DNA of 64,000 bases from Morococcus cerebrosus (lineage in GTDB: Bacteria; Pseudomonadota; Gammaproteobacteria; Burkholderiales; Neisseriaceae). The notes beneath the pieces were generated by a model. It worked only from the letters and a program-made list of their open reading frames with translations, was not told where the DNA came from and did no database searches. The position numbers and the translations under genes were made by a program. Location: the NCBI RefSeq assembly GCF_022749515.1, contig NZ_CP094242.1:1302001-1366000 (forward strand), given 5' to 3'. Of the stretch, positions 16,357 to 28,597 are shown piece after piece. Numbering within the stretch: the stretch's first letter is position 1; every line of letters begins with the position of its first letter.

Positions 16357-17436
16357 GGCGGATTCGCATTTGAAGTGCAACTTTCCATAACAGAAAAAGG
16401 CCAGTATGCGGTAGCATACGGCCTGTCCTGCAAGAAAGATTGCCATGAGCTACACACAACTGACCCAAGACGAACGATACCATATCCAATACCTGTCCCG
16501 CCACTGCACCATCGCCGAAATCGCCAAACAGCTCAACCGCCACAAAAGCACCATCAGCCGCGAAATCAAGCGGCACTGCATCCAAGGACAGCAATACAGC
16601 GCCGAAAAAGCACAGAAGCAAAGCCGGCTGACCAAACAGCACCGGCGAAAACCCTATAAGCTCGATTCGCAGCTGGTTCAACACATCGACACCCTTATCC
16701 GCCGCAAACTCAGTCCCGAACAAGTATGTGCCTACCTGCATAAACACCACGGGATCACACTCCATCACAGCACCATTTACCGCTACCTTCGCCAAGACAA
16801 AAGCAACGGCGGCACTTTGTGGCAACACCTCAGAATATGCAGCAAACCCTACCGCAAACGCTACGGCAGCACATGGACCAGAGGCAAAGTGCCCGACCGC
16901 GTCGGCATAGAGAACCGACCTGCTATCGTCGACCGGAAAACCCGCATCGGCGATTGGGAGGCCGACACCATCGTCGGCAAAAATCAGAAAAGCGCGTTAT
17001 TGACCTTGGTCGAACGCACTACCCGCTACACCATCATCTGCAAATTAAAGAACTTAAAAGCCGAAGACACTGCCCGGGCGGCCATTAGGGTATTAAAGGC
17101 ATATAAAGCCAGAGTCCACACCATCACCATGGATAACGGCAAAGAGTTCTACCAACACACCAAAATAGCCAAAGCATTGAAGGCGAAAACCTATTTTTGC
17201 CGCCCTTACCATTCTTGGGAAAAAGGGCTGAATGAGAACACCAATGGACTCATCCGGCAATATTTCCCCAAACAAACCGATTTCCGAAACATCAGCGATC
17301 GGGAGATACGCAGGGTTCAAGATGAGTTGAACCACCGGCCGAGAAAAACACTTGGCTACGAAACGCCAAGTGTTTTATTCTTAAATCTGTTCCAACCACT
17401 GGTACCCTAGTGTTGCACTTGAAATCCGAATCCAAG
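16357..17436 (+). mobile_element. IS1655-like element, copy 2 (IS30 family)
   Basis: 1080 bp with ends GGCGGATTCGCATTTGAAG and (complement) CTTGGATTCGGATTTCAAG. It is flanked by GAC (16354-16356 and 17437-17439), the complement of the GTC seen at copies 1 and 3. The transposase-proximal end abuts TTTTCAGACGAC, a DUS. Confidence 0.9.
16445..17410 (+). CDS. IS30-family transposase (IS1655 type), intact
   Basis: 321 aa with the same domain order as the copy at 6111: helix-turn-helix near residues 23-42, then the DDE core. It differs from copy 1 at a few positions, for example ERTTRYT in place of ERVTRYT, DRVG in place of NRVG, and STIYRY in place of STVYRY. No stop codons or frameshifts. Confidence 0.93.
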   Translation: MSYTQLTQDERYHIQYLSRHCTIAEIAKQLNRHKSTISREIKRHCIQGQQYSAEKAQKQSRLTKQHRRKPYKLDSQLVQHIDTLIRRKLSPEQVCAYLHKHHGITLHHSTIYRYLRQDKSNGGTLWQHLRICSKPYRKRYGSTWTRGKVPDRVGIENRPAIVDRKTRIGDWEADTIVGKNQKSALLTLVERTTRYTIICKLKNLKAEDTARAAIRVLKAYKARVHTITMDNGKEFYQHTKIAKALKAKTYFCRPYHSWEKGLNENTNGLIRQYFPKQTDFRNISDREIRRVQDELNHRPRKTLGYETPSVLFLNLFQPLVP

Positions 17437-17476
17437 GACGTTCGATTTATGATCTATTGAAATGCCGGCGGTCGGC

Positions 17477-18886
17477 TTAAGCCGCAGCCTGCCGCCATTG
17501 TGCCAAAAGCTGCTTCAATACCTCAGGCTGATCGTGTCCGTTGCGAATAGCGGCCTCCAACCATTTACACGCTTCATCTGCATCATGCGCTATGCCCGTT
17601 CCGTTAAAATAAAGGCAGGCAAGATTGTATTGCGCCATTGCATCATGATTTAGAGCCGCTTTTTCGAACCATTCTGCCGCTTTGGCATAATTCTGAGCCG
17701 TACCGTGTCCATTGTAATACATCATACCCAAATTGGTCTGCGCCTTTCCATGACCCAATAAAGCCGAACGTTCATACAGCCTCAATGCCTCTAAATGATC
17801 AGGATGGCGGTTCAAACCATAATGCGCGGCAAACGCCTGCTGATAAAGTTGCTCTGCCTCCTGCTTCTTCAAGGCTTTTTCTTTTGCTTCGGCATATTCC
17901 TCGGGTTTATTGCCCAAGGCAATATCGGCAAGCAGTTTCTGATGTGCCTGGATATTTCCTTTATCCACTGCCTGACGGTAATAGCGCCGTGCCTTGATAG
18001 GATCGGGAACCACACCCAGACCATAACGGTAAATATCGCCCAAAATCCTTAAAGCTTCGGAATGCTGCTGTGCAGCCGCTTTTTCCGCATACGCATGAGC
18101 CTTGCCGGTATTGCGTTCCACCCATTTTCCCAAGAGGTAAATCTCTGCCAATCTTACCTGCGCGTCGCTGCTGCCGCCTCTTGCCGCAGCCTTCAAACGG
18201 TGTATGGCCTCTTGCGGATCAGTTTCCAGCAGTAAATCCGCCAACATGGTTTGTGCGGCAACAATCCCACTATCAGCCGCATGGCGCAGATGAACAACGG
18301 CAAGCTGCTTGTTCGGGTCGGTTCCCTGTCCTAATTTATATTGCAGTCCCAGCTGCCAATGTGCTGCAGGAAAATCCTGCTCCGCAGCTTGTCGGTAAAA
18401 CAAATGTGCCTGAGCAAAATCGGGAGGTGAGGCATATTGATGGTGTTGCGCTAAAAAGTATAATGCCTGTGGATGATGCTGAGCGGCAGCCATGTACGCC
18501 CATTGCAACGCCTCTTCATGCCGCCCACCGTCATGCAAACTCCGCATCAGCTTAAGCTGGGCATGGATGATACCTTCTTCAGCCAGCTCCTTGTAAGCTG
18601 CCATCAATGTATTGAAAGGCATGCCTTGTGATTCTTGAATCTGGAGCAGATTGTATCGAGCATAAGGATGCCCGCTTCCCGCCGCCTGCTGCATCAGTCT
18701 GATACCTGCCTGCCTATCCGCCGAAGTCCCTAAGCCCTGCAACAGACAGCCTGCAAGTTGGAATGCAGATTCCGCATGCCCAGCTTGCGCAGCCTGACGC
18801 AACAAAGGAACGGCTGCCTCAAAATCAGGAGGTGTCCTAGTCAAATGTGAAATTGCTTCCCTGTAAAATGTGTCAGCGGTATTCAT
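17477..18886 (-). CDS. Sel1-repeat (SLR) protein, 469 aa
   Basis: Built almost wholly of Sel1/TPR-type helical pairs. Clear repeats include VPLLRQAAQAGHAESAFQLA near residue 26 and YRQAAEQDFPAAHWQLGLQY in the middle, plus YAEKAAAQQHSEALRILGDI. The C-terminal pair is WFEKAALNHDAMAQYNLACL and WLEAAIRNGHDQPEVL. No signal peptide or membrane segment, so it is probably a cytoplasmic scaffold. The partner is unknown. Its 3' end lies 40 bp from IS1655 copy 2, which appears to have landed downstream without damaging it. Confidence 0.85.
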   Translation of the reverse strand: MNTADTFYREAISHLTRTPPDFEAAVPLLRQAAQAGHAESAFQLAGCLLQGLGTSADRQAGIRLMQQAAGSGHPYARYNLLQIQESQGMPFNTLMAAYKELAEEGIIHAQLKLMRSLHDGGRHEEALQWAYMAAAQHHPQALYFLAQHHQYASPPDFAQAHLFYRQAAEQDFPAAHWQLGLQYKLGQGTDPNKQLAVVHLRHAADSGIVAAQTMLADLLLETDPQEAIHRLKAAARGGSSDAQVRLAEIYLLGKWVERNTGKAHAYAEKAAAQQHSEALRILGDIYRYGLGVVPDPIKARRYYRQAVDKGNIQAHQKLLADIALGNKPEEYAEAKEKALKKQEAEQLYQQAFAAHYGLNRHPDHLEALRLYERSALLGHGKAQTNLGMMYYNGHGTAQNYAKAAEWFEKAALNHDAMAQYNLACLYFNGTGIAHDADEACKWLEAAIRNGHDQPEVLKQLLAQWRQAAA

Positions 18887-19113
18887 TTTTATAATCCGAT
18901 TTGTCTAAAATGCGCCGGATAATTAATTTTTCTTGTTTTATGCTATACAAGCCAACCGGCGGCCAAGTCGCGCAAGTTTATCAGAATTTCGCCTTCTTGT
19001 TTATTCTATTATAATAATTCTTTTATTCTCAAATATATAATACGGTAAAGTGTCGTCTGAAAAAGACGGTAAACTCGTTTATAATACGATTTTTCTTTCA
19101 GGCCGTTTTAACC

Positions 19114-19545
19114 ATGAAAAAGGTTGAAAAAAACGTATTGGTGCTGCACAGCGCAAAACAGATGTTCGACTTGGTCGATAAAGTTGAGGACTATCCAAAC
19201 TTTCTCCCATGGTACAGTAAAACCGAAGTCATAGAGCGCAAAGATAAGGAACTCAAAGCACGGCTGTTCATGGACTATATGGGTGTGCGTCAATCTTTTG
19301 CGACACACAACCACAACATTCCCGGCTCGGAAATCCGTATGGACTTGCTGGAAGGCCCTTTCAAAACCTTGCGCGGTACATGGAAGTTTATCGATTTGGG
19401 CGGTGATATGTGTAAAATCGAATTTCGTTTGGAATATGATTTTTCCAATATGCTGCTTTCTACCGTCATTTCCCCCGTATTCAACCACCTCTCCGGTACG
19501 CTGGTCGATGCATTCGTCAAAGAGGCAGACAGACGCTATGCTTGA
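19114..19545 (+). CDS. ratA: RatA-family START-domain protein
   Basis: A 143-aa single-domain polyketide-cyclase/START-fold protein of the Coq10/RatA family. [17 protein letters not shown] near residues 23-39 and [20 protein letters not shown] near 110-130 are typical. E. coli RatA was described as interfering with 50S association, whereas the mitochondrial relative Coq10 binds ubiquinone; which role applies here is unknown. It overlaps rnfH by 8 bp, the same ratA-rnfH (ratAB) arrangement as in enterics. Confidence 0.88.
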   Translation: MKKVEKNVLVLHSAKQMFDLVDKVEDYPNFLPWYSKTEVIERKDKELKARLFMDYMGVRQSFATHNHNIPGSEIRMDLLEGPFKTLRGTWKFIDLGGDMCKIEFRLEYDFSNMLLSTVISPVFNHLSGTLVDAFVKEADRRYA

Positions 19546-19813
19546 AATCGAAATTGTTTACGGCACGGCTGAAAAACAGATATTGCGCTCAATCCGTATT
19601 GAGCAAGGAGCAACCGCAAGGACGGCTGTGCGTCAAAGCGGCTTGGATAAAGATTTTCCTGAATTGGATTTGAATGCGGCCCCTTTGGGTATTTTTGGAA
19701 AAAGAGTCAAAGATGACGTTTTGTTGCGCGACCGAGACCGTATCGAGATATACCGCCCTTTACTGATTGACCCGAAAGAAGCAAGACGCAAACGGGTCGG
19801 TAAAACCAAATAA
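19538..19813 (+). CDS. rnfH: RnfH-family ubiquitin-like protein
   Basis: A 91-aa beta-grasp protein ([19 protein letters not shown] ... [20 protein letters not shown] ... [15 protein letters not shown]). The start ATG lies inside the ratA 3' end, so translation is coupled. The C-terminal [15 protein letters not shown] tail is the RnfH/RatB signature. Its function is not established; no rnf genes are near. Confidence 0.88.
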   Translation: MLEIEIVYGTAEKQILRSIRIEQGATARTAVRQSGLDKDFPELDLNAAPLGIFGKRVKDDVLLRDRDRIEIYRPLLIDPKEARRKRVGKTK

Positions 19814-19821
19814 AATGCTTG

Positions 19822-19864
19822 AAAAGGTCGTCTGAAAACCGTTTGCTGTTTTCAGACGACCTCT
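19822..19864. terminator. DUS hairpin between rnfH and pth
   Basis: GAAAAGGTCGTCTGAAAAC pairs with GTTTTCAGACGACCTC across an 8-base loop, 9 bp after the rnfH stop. It is immediately followed by the pth ribosome site, so it may terminate or only attenuate. Confidence 0.6.
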
Positions 19865-19879
19865 CTTTGAGGAAACACA

Positions 19880-20458
19880 ATGTCAAATAAAATCAAAATG
19901 ATTGTAGGACTGGGAAATCCCGGTTCGGAATACGAACAAACGCGCCACAATGCCGGATTCTGGTTTATCGACGAATTGGCATGGCAATATAAAGCCACTT
20001 TAAAAGAAGAAAAAAAATTCTTCGGCTCAGTAGCCCGCATCAGCATATCCGGCTCAGACTTATGGTTTTTAAAACCTTCAACATTTATGAACCGCTCCGG
20101 TCAGGCAGTAGCCGCGCTGGCGCAATTCTACAAAATCAAGCCTGAAGAAATCCTGGTCGTCCATGACGAACTGGATATACCGTGCGGCAGGATAAAATTT
20201 AAATTGGGTGGGGGAAACGGCGGTCATAACGGCTTAAAAGACATTCAGGCACGCTTGGGAACGCCTGATTTTTACCGCCTGCGCTTGGGTATCGATCATC
20301 CGGGAGACCGAAATCTGGTTGTCGGCTATGTCCTGAATAAACCCAGCCCGGAACACAGGCAGCAAATTGATGAAGCCATCAATAAATCATTAAAAGCCGT
20401 TCCCATGCTGTTAGCCGGAGAATGGGAAGAAGCCGTACGTTTTTTACACAGCAAATAA
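19880..20458 (+). CDS. pth: Peptidyl-tRNA hydrolase
   Basis: Releases tRNA from prematurely dropped peptidyl-tRNA. The 192-aa product has [19 protein letters not shown] with catalytic His near residue 23, [13 protein letters not shown] near 66-78, [20 protein letters not shown] near 95-114 (Asp), and GGHNGLKDI with the conserved Asn. Start after TTTGAGGAAACACA. A DUS forms the leader hairpin upstream and another overlaps the region just after its stop. Confidence 0.97.
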   Translation: MSNKIKMIVGLGNPGSEYEQTRHNAGFWFIDELAWQYKATLKEEKKFFGSVARISISGSDLWFLKPSTFMNRSGQAVAALAQFYKIKPEEILVVHDELDIPCGRIKFKLGGGNGGHNGLKDIQARLGTPDFYRLRLGIDHPGDRNLVVGYVLNKPSPEHRQQIDEAINKSLKAVPMLLAGEWEEAVRFLHSK

Positions 20459-20485
20459 ATTTCAGACGACCTTTGGGAGCAAACA

Positions 20486-20692
20486 ATGAATGAGCTTCTA
20501 GAATTAATTCAAACAGAATCTGTCGGAACGGTAGAAGAAACACTGGACTTTTTCTTATACGAATGCAGCTTGGACGAAGCACCGACCATTGAAGAAGTCA
20601 AACTATGGTGTGATGAACTGGACAAACGGGGGGATAAATTTATCCGTTTGTCCGCCATCTGCCAAAAATGGCTGGATGAGGAAACACAATGA
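20486..20692 (+). CDS. Small acidic conserved-looking protein (68 aa), unrecognised
   Basis: MNELLELIQTESVGTVEETL ... EEVKLWCDELDKRGDKFIRL ... KWLDEETQ: helical, acidic, cytoplasmic. A GGGAG ribosome site lies 8 bp before the ATG, and the stop overlaps the ATG of the next gene (ATGA), so it is a genuine operon member between pth and the VanZ-like gene. No family recognised. Confidence 0.7.
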   Translation: MNELLELIQTESVGTVEETLDFFLYECSLDEAPTIEEVKLWCDELDKRGDKFIRLSAICQKWLDEETQ

Positions 20693-21072
20693 AACTGCCT
20701 TTGAATAAGTTTACCTTGTTAGCAGCAGCTTGGTTTGCAGCAAGTATTTACGCATTACTTTTCAAAGAGTCCGGCAATGCGCCCCCTCCCTTTCCCAATT
20801 TCGACAAGGTTGCCCATTTCATTACGTTCTTTGCACAAATATGGTTAATAGCCAAAATCTTTTTAGCCGAGCAAAAACACGTGCCTTATAAAAAACTATT
20901 GATATTCGCCTTATTGTTTGCCTTCTTTAGCGAATGGGCTCAAGCAACATTTACAACGACGAGGGAAGGTTCACTTGGAGACGGAATAGCGGATATGCTT
21001 GGCACAATGGCTGCCTTATGGTTTGCTAAAAAGGTAGAAAATGCGAAATTACAGAATCAAAAGCCTATCTGA
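20689..21072 (+). CDS. VanZ-like family membrane protein
   Basis: A 127-aa protein with three to four hydrophobic segments. The VanZ-like pattern is FDKVAHFITFFAQIWL near residues 39-54, FFSEWAQATFTTTREGSLGD near 84-103 and a terminal DGIADMLGTMAALW helix. The small Neisseria members are of unknown function; glycopeptide resistance should not be inferred. It is translationally coupled to the 68-aa gene. Confidence 0.8.
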   Translation: MKLPLNKFTLLAAAWFAASIYALLFKESGNAPPPFPNFDKVAHFITFFAQIWLIAKIFLAEQKHVPYKKLLIFALLFAFFSEWAQATFTTTREGSLGDGIADMLGTMAALWFAKKVENAKLQNQKPI

Positions 21073-21114
21073 TGCCATATTCAAATACTGAAAACTTCTT
21101 AGGCAGTCTATAAA

Positions 21115-21152
21115 ATAAAAAACCGATTCCCCATATGGAATCGGTTTTTTAC
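21115..21152. terminator. Rho-independent terminator between VanZ-like gene and HU gene
   Basis: AAAAACCGATTCC and GGAATCGGTTTTTT form a 13-bp stem with a 6-base loop and T runs on both strands. It is one of the few terminators here that is not made from DUS. Confidence 0.8.
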
Positions 21153-21161
21153 AAGGGAAAA

Positions 21162-21431
21162 TTACAGGGCATCTTTCAATGCTTTACCGGCACGGAATTT
21201 AGGAGTTTTAGCAGCAGCGATGGTCAGAGGCTCACCGGTTTTAGGGTTGCGGCCTTGACGTTCTGCGCGTTCGCCAACGTAGAAAGTACCGAAACCGACC
21301 AGAGTTACGGTGTCGCCTTTTTTCAGAGCGTTGGTTACAGCATTGGTAGTGGCATCCAGAGCTTTTTGGGCGGCAGCTTTAGAAATGCCGGCTTCTTGAG
21401 CAATTGCTTCGATCAATTCAGACTTATTCAC
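21162..21431 (-). CDS. hupB: DNA-binding protein HU (beta type)
   Basis: An 89-aa nucleoid protein. [20 protein letters not shown] begins the helical dimerisation part. [20 protein letters not shown] (about residues 46-65) covers the HU/IHF signature and the DNA-binding arm. It lies upstream of nothing on its strand and downstream of lon, the usual lon-hup arrangement. Confidence 0.95.
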   Translation of the reverse strand: MNKSELIEAIAQEAGISKAAAQKALDATTNAVTNALKKGDTVTLVGFGTFYVGERAERQGRNPKTGEPLTIAAAKTPKFRAGKALKDAL

Positions 21432-21615
21432 AATCAGTCCCTTCCTATCGTTGAAAATAATGAAATGCCCGAATACTCGGGGCTTCGTACTTTTGAGTAC
21501 CTTTGCGCTTTATAGCAATTCTGAAAATACCGTGTCAAGCAAAAAATGCGGAATTGCCCTATTTTACAGGCTTTCAAGGCAAACCCGCATCTTTTGCAAC
21601 ACATTTTTTACAAAA

Positions 21616-24078
21616 TCAGTGTTTGGTCGCTTTCGCCCTTGACTTAGGCTTGGCGGCTTCAACCTGCGCCTCTTCGGTACTTAAAGGCGCAACCCAAGGT
21701 GTCGGCTGGCTTTCTAAGCCCAAAGCAAGGACTTCGTCTATCCATTTGACCGGATGGATGGTCAGGCCGGTTTTCACGTTTTCAGGGATTTCTTCCAAGT
21801 CTTTGACGTTGTCTTTCGGAATCAGGACGTGTTTGATGCCGCCGCGCAAGGCAGCCAACAGTTTTTCCTTCAAACCGCCGATTGGCAAGACTTCGCCGCG
21901 CAGGGTGATTTCGCCTGTCATCGCCACATCGGCGCGCACCGGAATTTTGGTGAAGGCAGACACCATCGCCAAAGTCATGGCAATACCTGCGCTCGGGCCG
22001 TCTTTCGGCGTTGCGCCTTCGGGAACGTGAACATGGATGTCTTTTTTCTCGTAAAAATCAGGAGCCAAACCCACTGATTCTGCACGGGAACGGACAACAG
22101 ACCATGCCGCGGACACAGATTCCTTCATCACGTCGCCCAACTGGCCGGTACACTGGATCACGCCCTTGCCCGGCAACGCCACGGCTTCGACAGTCAGCAA
22201 TTCGCCGCCGACTTCCGTCCACGCCAAACCGGTAACCTGTCCGATACGGTTTTCACTTTCGGCAACGCCGTAATCGAAGCGGCGCACGCCCAAGTAGTCA
22301 TGCAGGTTTTTCTCATTGACTTTAATCGCTTTAGGCTTGGCTTTGCTGGTTTTTTTGGTTTCAGACGACCTCTTCTTATCTTCGTTCAAGGTAATCTGCA
22401 TCACCACCTTGCGGCAGATTTTGGCAATCTCGCGATCAAGCGAACGCACACCGGCTTCACGCGTGTAATAACGGATAATATCGCGCACCGCGCTTTCTTC
22501 GACGACCAATTCGCCTTCTTTCACGCCGTTGCGTTTCATTTGCTTCGGCACGAGATACTGCATGGCGATATTGATTTTCTCGTCTTCGGTATAGCCGGAC
22601 AAACGGATGATTTCCATGCGGTCGAGCAACGGGGTCGGGATGTTCAAGCTATTAGATGTGGCGATAAACATCACATCGCTCAAATCGTAATCCACTTCCG
22701 CATAATGATCGGCAAACTTGTTGTTTTGCTCAGGATCAAGCACCTCAAGCAACGCACTGGCGGGATCGCCTCGGAAGTCGCTGCCCAATTTGTCGATTTC
22801 GTCGAGCAGGAACAGCGGATTCTTCACGCCTGCCTTAGCCATGTTTTGCAGGATTTTGCCGGGCATAGAGCCGATATAGGTGCGGCGGTGGCCGCGGATT
22901 TCGCTTTCGTCGCGCACGCCACCCAAAGCCATACGGACATATTGGCGGCCTGTTGCTTTGGCAATGGATTCTCCCAAAGAGGTTTTACCCACCCCCGGAG
23001 GACCGACCAAACACAGAATCGGACCTTTGAGCTTGTCCATACGTTTTTGGACGGCGAGGTATTCCAAAATCCGTTCTTTGACTTTTTCCAAGCCATAGTG
23101 GTCGGCGTTCAACACCAAATCGGCTTTGGCAATATCTTTGCTGACACGGGATTTTTTCTTCCACGGCAGCTCAAGCAAAGTATCGATGTAGTTGCGTACC
23201 ACGGTGGATTCCGCAGACATAGGCGGCATCATTTTGAGCTTTTTCAGTTCGGACAGACATTTCTCTTCAGCCTCCTTGGTCATGCCCGCTTCTTTGATTT
23301 TTGCTTCCAACGCATCCAATTCGCCGCGTTCGTCTTCTTCGCCCAATTCTTTCTGAATCGCTTTCACTTGCTCGTTCAGATAATACTCACGCTGGGATTT
23401 TTCCATCTGGCGTTTGACGCGGCCGCGGATGCGTTTTTCGACCTGCATGATGTCCAGTTCGGATTCCAACTGGGCAAGCAGAAACTCCATACGGCCGATA
23501 ATGCCGAAGGTTTCCAAAATCTGCTGACGCTGCTCCAGTTTCAACTGCAAATGCGCCGCAATCGTGTCCACCAAACGGCTGTTATCATCGATGCTGTTGA
23601 TGGTATTAATGATTTCGGCAGGGATTTTTTTATTTAACTTGGCATATTGGTCAAACTGGGTAAGCAGCGTGCGGCGAATGGCTTCAATATCGGGATTGTC
23701 CGCATCCGCATACTCGTTGACAGCTTCGACATGGGACAGGAACAGTCCGCCGCTCTCTTCAATGGTCAACACCCTGCCGCGCCGGATACCTTCGACCAAC
23801 ACTTTCACCGTGCCGTCAGGCAGCTTCAACACCTGCAAAACCTGCGCGACCGTACCCGTACGGTGCAAATCGGACGCAGTCGGATCTTCGGTGTTCGGGT
23901 CGATTTGCGCCAGCAAAAACACCGGATCGTCATTCGCCATTGCCGCTTCCAATGCCGCAATGGATTTCGGGCGGCCTACAAACAGCGGCAACACCATGTG
24001 CGGATAAACGACGACATCGCGTAAAGGCAGGGTTGCCAGTGCGCTGTATTCCTCAAAATGTTTTTCTTTTGTCGGCAT
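21616..24078 (-). CDS. lon: ATP-dependent protease La
   Basis: An 820-aa AAA+ protease with an N-terminal substrate domain ([20 protein letters not shown] near residues 17-36). Walker A is [16 protein letters not shown] (about 357-372), Walker B is [10 protein letters not shown] near 421-430, and the catalytic Ser lies in [12 protein letters not shown] near 690. The Lys lies in [21 protein letters not shown] at 22358-22371 is read in-frame as RSSE within a low-complexity Lys/Ser linker ([16 protein letters not shown]) between the AAA+ and protease domains. hupB lies downstream. Confidence 0.97.
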   Translation of the reverse strand: MPTKEKHFEEYSALATLPLRDVVVYPHMVLPLFVGRPKSIAALEAAMANDDPVFLLAQIDPNTEDPTASDLHRTGTVAQVLQVLKLPDGTVKVLVEGIRRGRVLTIEESGGLFLSHVEAVNEYADADNPDIEAIRRTLLTQFDQYAKLNKKIPAEIINTINSIDDNSRLVDTIAAHLQLKLEQRQQILETFGIIGRMEFLLAQLESELDIMQVEKRIRGRVKRQMEKSQREYYLNEQVKAIQKELGEEDERGELDALEAKIKEAGMTKEAEEKCLSELKKLKMMPPMSAESTVVRNYIDTLLELPWKKKSRVSKDIAKADLVLNADHYGLEKVKERILEYLAVQKRMDKLKGPILCLVGPPGVGKTSLGESIAKATGRQYVRMALGGVRDESEIRGHRRTYIGSMPGKILQNMAKAGVKNPLFLLDEIDKLGSDFRGDPASALLEVLDPEQNNKFADHYAEVDYDLSDVMFIATSNSLNIPTPLLDRMEIIRLSGYTEDEKINIAMQYLVPKQMKRNGVKEGELVVEESAVRDIIRYYTREAGVRSLDREIAKICRKVVMQITLNEDKKRSSETKKTSKAKPKAIKVNEKNLHDYLGVRRFDYGVAESENRIGQVTGLAWTEVGGELLTVEAVALPGKGVIQCTGQLGDVMKESVSAAWSVVRSRAESVGLAPDFYEKKDIHVHVPEGATPKDGPSAGIAMTLAMVSAFTKIPVRADVAMTGEITLRGEVLPIGGLKEKLLAALRGGIKHVLIPKDNVKDLEEIPENVKTGLTIHPVKWIDEVLALGLESQPTPWVAPLSTEEAQVEAAKPKSRAKATKH

Positions 24079-24211
24079 ATTGTTCTCTACTTGGTAATAA
24101 ATTCGGAATGTGGCTTAAATTGGGATGGAAAAGCGTATTTCAAGACTTGAAAAAGCCGATGTACGCTTCTATTTTTATCGGCAACTTTTTGCGATAAAAT
24201 ACACGCCGTTC

Positions 24212-24252
24212 GAGGTCTTCTGAAAGGCTGGAAACTTTTCAGACGACCTCTC
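24212..24252. terminator. DUS-type inverted repeat upstream of ybeD
   Basis: CGAGGTCTTCTGAAA and TTTCAGACGACCTCG pair imperfectly (one arm has TTCT for CGTCT) with an 11-base loop. It lies between divergent lon and ybeD genes, so a role as leader structure or uptake site is as likely as termination. Confidence 0.45.
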
Positions 24253-24278
24253 GGCATACAGCACATCAGGAGTCAGCC

Positions 24279-24545
24279 ATGACCGACCAAACCTCACTCA
24301 TCGAATTCCCCTGCCAATTCCCCATCAAAGTCATGGGCAACGCGCATCCCGAATTTGAAAAAAATATCTTGGAAACCGTCCGCCAACATGCACCCGATAC
24401 GGAACCCCACCACATCGCCACCCGTCAAAGCAGCAAGGGCAACTATACCGGCGCAACCGTCAAAGTAAACGTCGAAAGCAAAGAGCAACTGGACAAAATC
24501 TACCGCGCCCTGACCGATCACGAAATGGTGAAAGTAGTGTACTGA
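24279..24545 (+). CDS. ybeD: YbeD/DUF493 family protein
   Basis: An 88-aa ferredoxin-like-fold protein: [20 protein letters not shown] near residues 7-26, [17 protein letters not shown] near 48-64, [14 protein letters not shown] at the end. The family sits upstream of lipB in many proteobacteria, as it does here with 1 bp between the stop and the lipB ATG. A regulatory role in lipoate metabolism is suggested by context only. Confidence 0.9.
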   Translation: MTDQTSLIEFPCQFPIKVMGNAHPEFEKNILETVRQHAPDTEPHHIATRQSSKGNYTGATVKVNVESKEQLDKIYRALTDHEMVKVVY

Positions 24546-24546
24546 T

Positions 24547-25164
24547 ATGAAAATCGTGCATAAAGGCTTGGTCGAGTACCAACCGACTTTCGAAGCCATG
24601 AAAGCGTTCAACGCAGCCCGCGACGAACATACCGAAGACGAATTATGGGTGGTCGAGCATCCGCCCGTCTTCACACAAGGCCTGGCAGGCAAACCGGAAC
24701 ACCTCCTGATCCGCGACGACATACCCGTCGTCCAAATCGACCGGGGCGGACAAATCACCTATCACGGTCCCGGCCAGTTGGTCATTTACACCATGATCAA
24801 CTTCAAACGCCGCAAAACCAGCGTCCGCAACATCGTCTCCGCGCTTGAAAACAGCATCATCGCCACGTTGGCGGAATACGGAATCGAAGCGGCGGCAGAC
24901 CCGAAACGCCCCGGCGTTTATGTCGGTGAGCGCAAAATCGCCTCACTCGGTTTGCGCATCAAAGACGGTTCCGTCTATCACGGCCTGGCATTAAACGTAA
25001 ACATGGACTTAAGCCCGTTTACCCACATCAATCCCTGCGGCTATGCCGGCATGGAAATGACACAAATCGCGGATTTTGTCCAACCCTGTCCCACCTTGGA
25101 CGAGGTTGCACAAAAACTGACCGCACACCTCGAGACACAACTCACACCGAAAGCGAACAATTAA
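24547..25164 (+). CDS. lipB: Octanoyl-[acyl-carrier-protein]:protein octanoyltransferase
   Basis: Moves octanoyl from ACP to lipoyl-domain lysines, the first step of lipoate synthesis. In the 205-aa product the family motif is [16 protein letters not shown] near residues 69-84. The catalytic Cys lies in [15 protein letters not shown] near 160-174 and its partner Lys in [11 protein letters not shown] near 132. The stop codon overlaps the lipA ATG by one base, indicating coupled translation. Confidence 0.95.
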   Translation: MKIVHKGLVEYQPTFEAMKAFNAARDEHTEDELWVVEHPPVFTQGLAGKPEHLLIRDDIPVVQIDRGGQITYHGPGQLVIYTMINFKRRKTSVRNIVSALENSIIATLAEYGIEAAADPKRPGVYVGERKIASLGLRIKDGSVYHGLALNVNMDLSPFTHINPCGYAGMEMTQIADFVQPCPTLDEVAQKLTAHLETQLTPKANN

Positions 25165-26150
25165 TGAGCGAAATCAAAGTTGACGATCCCAAACGCGGCG
25201 TCAAACTCAAAGGCGCGGACAAAACCGCCCGCATCCCCATCAAAGTCGTCCCCCTTCAGGAAAAACTGAAAAAGCCCGAATGGATACGCGCCAAGCTGCC
25301 GTCACGCAAATTCTTTGAAATCAAAGACATTTTGCGCGAACAAAAAATGCACACTGTTTGCGAAGAAGCCTCCTGCCCGAATATCGGCGAATGTTTCAGC
25401 AAAGGCACAGCGACCTTCATGATTATGGGCGACATTTGTACCCGACGCTGCCCGTTCTGCGACGTGGGACACGGCCGTCCGAATATGCTTGACCCCGACG
25501 AACCGAAACACCTCGCAGAATCCGTCAAAGCCATGAACCTGCGTTACGTCGTCATCACTTCCGTTGACCGCGACGACCTGCGCGACGGCGGTGCACAGCA
25601 TTTCGCCGACTGCATCAAAGCCATCCGCGAAACCAGTCCGAACACCAAAATCGAAATCCTCGTTCCCGACTTCCGCGGCCGCTTGGACATCGCGCTGAGA
25701 ATCCTTGCCGAAACCCCGCCCGACGTGATGAACCACAATTTGGAAACCCATCCGAGCCTGTACAAAAAAGCCCGTCCGGGTGCCAACTATCAACACTCCC
25801 TCGACTTGCTGCGCCGCTACAAAGAAATGATGCCGCACATCCCGACCAAATCCGGCATCATGGTCGGCTTGGGCGAGACAGATGAAGACGTGCGCGAAAT
25901 CATGCGCGATATGCGGGCGCACAATATCGAGATGATTACCATCGGCCAGTACCTCCAGCCTTCAGACGGACACCTGCCCGTCTTGCGCTATGTCACGCCC
26001 GACCAGTTCAAAATCTTTGAAAAAGAAGCATACGAACTGGGCTTCACCAACGCTGCCATCGGCGCCATGGTCCGCTCAAGCTACCATGCCGACGAGCAGG
26101 CTGCCGAAGCATTACGCGAAAGTCATGGCGGCGGTTGCGGTCATCATTGA
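25164..26150 (+). CDS. lipA: Lipoyl synthase
   Basis: A radical SAM enzyme that inserts two sulfurs into protein-bound octanoyl. In the 328-aa product the auxiliary cluster is [12 protein letters not shown] (about residues 69-80) and the radical SAM cluster is [10 protein letters not shown] (about 95-104). The family motif [10 protein letters not shown] follows near 165. [10 protein letters not shown] near the C-terminus supplies the Ser ligand of the auxiliary cluster. Last gene of ybeD-lipB-lipA; a DUS terminator follows. Confidence 0.97.
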   Translation: MSEIKVDDPKRGVKLKGADKTARIPIKVVPLQEKLKKPEWIRAKLPSRKFFEIKDILREQKMHTVCEEASCPNIGECFSKGTATFMIMGDICTRRCPFCDVGHGRPNMLDPDEPKHLAESVKAMNLRYVVITSVDRDDLRDGGAQHFADCIKAIRETSPNTKIEILVPDFRGRLDIALRILAETPPDVMNHNLETHPSLYKKARPGANYQHSLDLLRRYKEMMPHIPTKSGIMVGLGETDEDVREIMRDMRAHNIEMITIGQYLQPSDGHLPVLRYVTPDQFKIFEKEAYELGFTNAAIGAMVRSSYHADEQAAEALRESHGGGCGHH

Positions 26151-26246
26151 TAAATGGAAAAGACGTAAGTAATTTTAGTATTGCTTACACTGTTCGCTTT
26201 TTTGCATGACTGTTTTAAAAAGCTCTAACAACTTAATCATTTTCTG

Positions 26247-26285
26247 TAAAAAAGGTCGTCTGAAAATTTCAGACGACCTTTTTTC
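26247..26285. terminator. DUS hairpin terminator between convergent lipA and typA
   Basis: AAAAAAGGTCGTCTGAAA and TTTCAGACGACCTTTTTT form a long stem with a two-base loop and T runs both ways. Confidence 0.75.
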
Positions 26286-26308
26286 ATTTCATCAACAGCC
26301 TAGTGGAA

Positions 26309-28120
<1,812 letters not shown>

Positions 28121-28597
28121 GGTGATATGTATTTCAAATGATTTTTATCAAAAAGTAACTCGCGATTATATCACGGTTCATCTTATCGGACGGAGGGGGA
28201 GTAGATTAAATTTGAATCGGTACGGCGTTTATCCCGGTTCAACCATCAGTCACTATGCACACTGCGGCACAGTTTGACGATAAAAGCATTTGAGAATAAT
28301 TAATAATAAAATTTGATTAGGTTTTGTAATTTATTTGCTTTTATTTATGGTTAAAGAGTGTAAATGTTTTTGAATGTTGAAATGGATTCTTAATACCAAT
28401 GGCAACAAATATCTATATAAAACAAGGTATTGAATTTTCAGACGACCTTTTAAGGCTTCTGTTTCTTTTGATAATTGTTTGTATTTTAAATAGAAAATTT
28501 GTCAAGCGTCAGGCTTTTTCATACAATTCAGCCATCAAGAAACAACACGCAATGTTTTTTACAGACACTTTACAATTTCAAAGAAAGAGAAAGAATT
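28121..28597. other. AT-rich divergent region between typA and bfrA
   Basis: No supported gene. At about 28198-28232 GAGTAGATTAAATTTGAATC followed by GGTACGGCG is an eroded CREE end without its partner. GAGAATAATTAATAATAA near 28292 resembles a weak Fur-type hexamer array, which would suit iron-regulated bfrA. A lone DUS (TTTTCAGACGACCT) is at 28437-28450. The bfrA ribosome site AAAGAGAAAG lies just before 28598. Confidence 0.4.

Noticed and set aside
20689..21072. Glycopeptide-resistance function for the VanZ-like protein
   Set aside because: Only the general VanZ-like fold is visible and no van genes are near, so resistance cannot be inferred.
22300..23637. 445-codon plus-strand ORF opposite lon
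   Set aside because: Phe/His/Gln-rich antisense frame typical of codon bias in the real gene.
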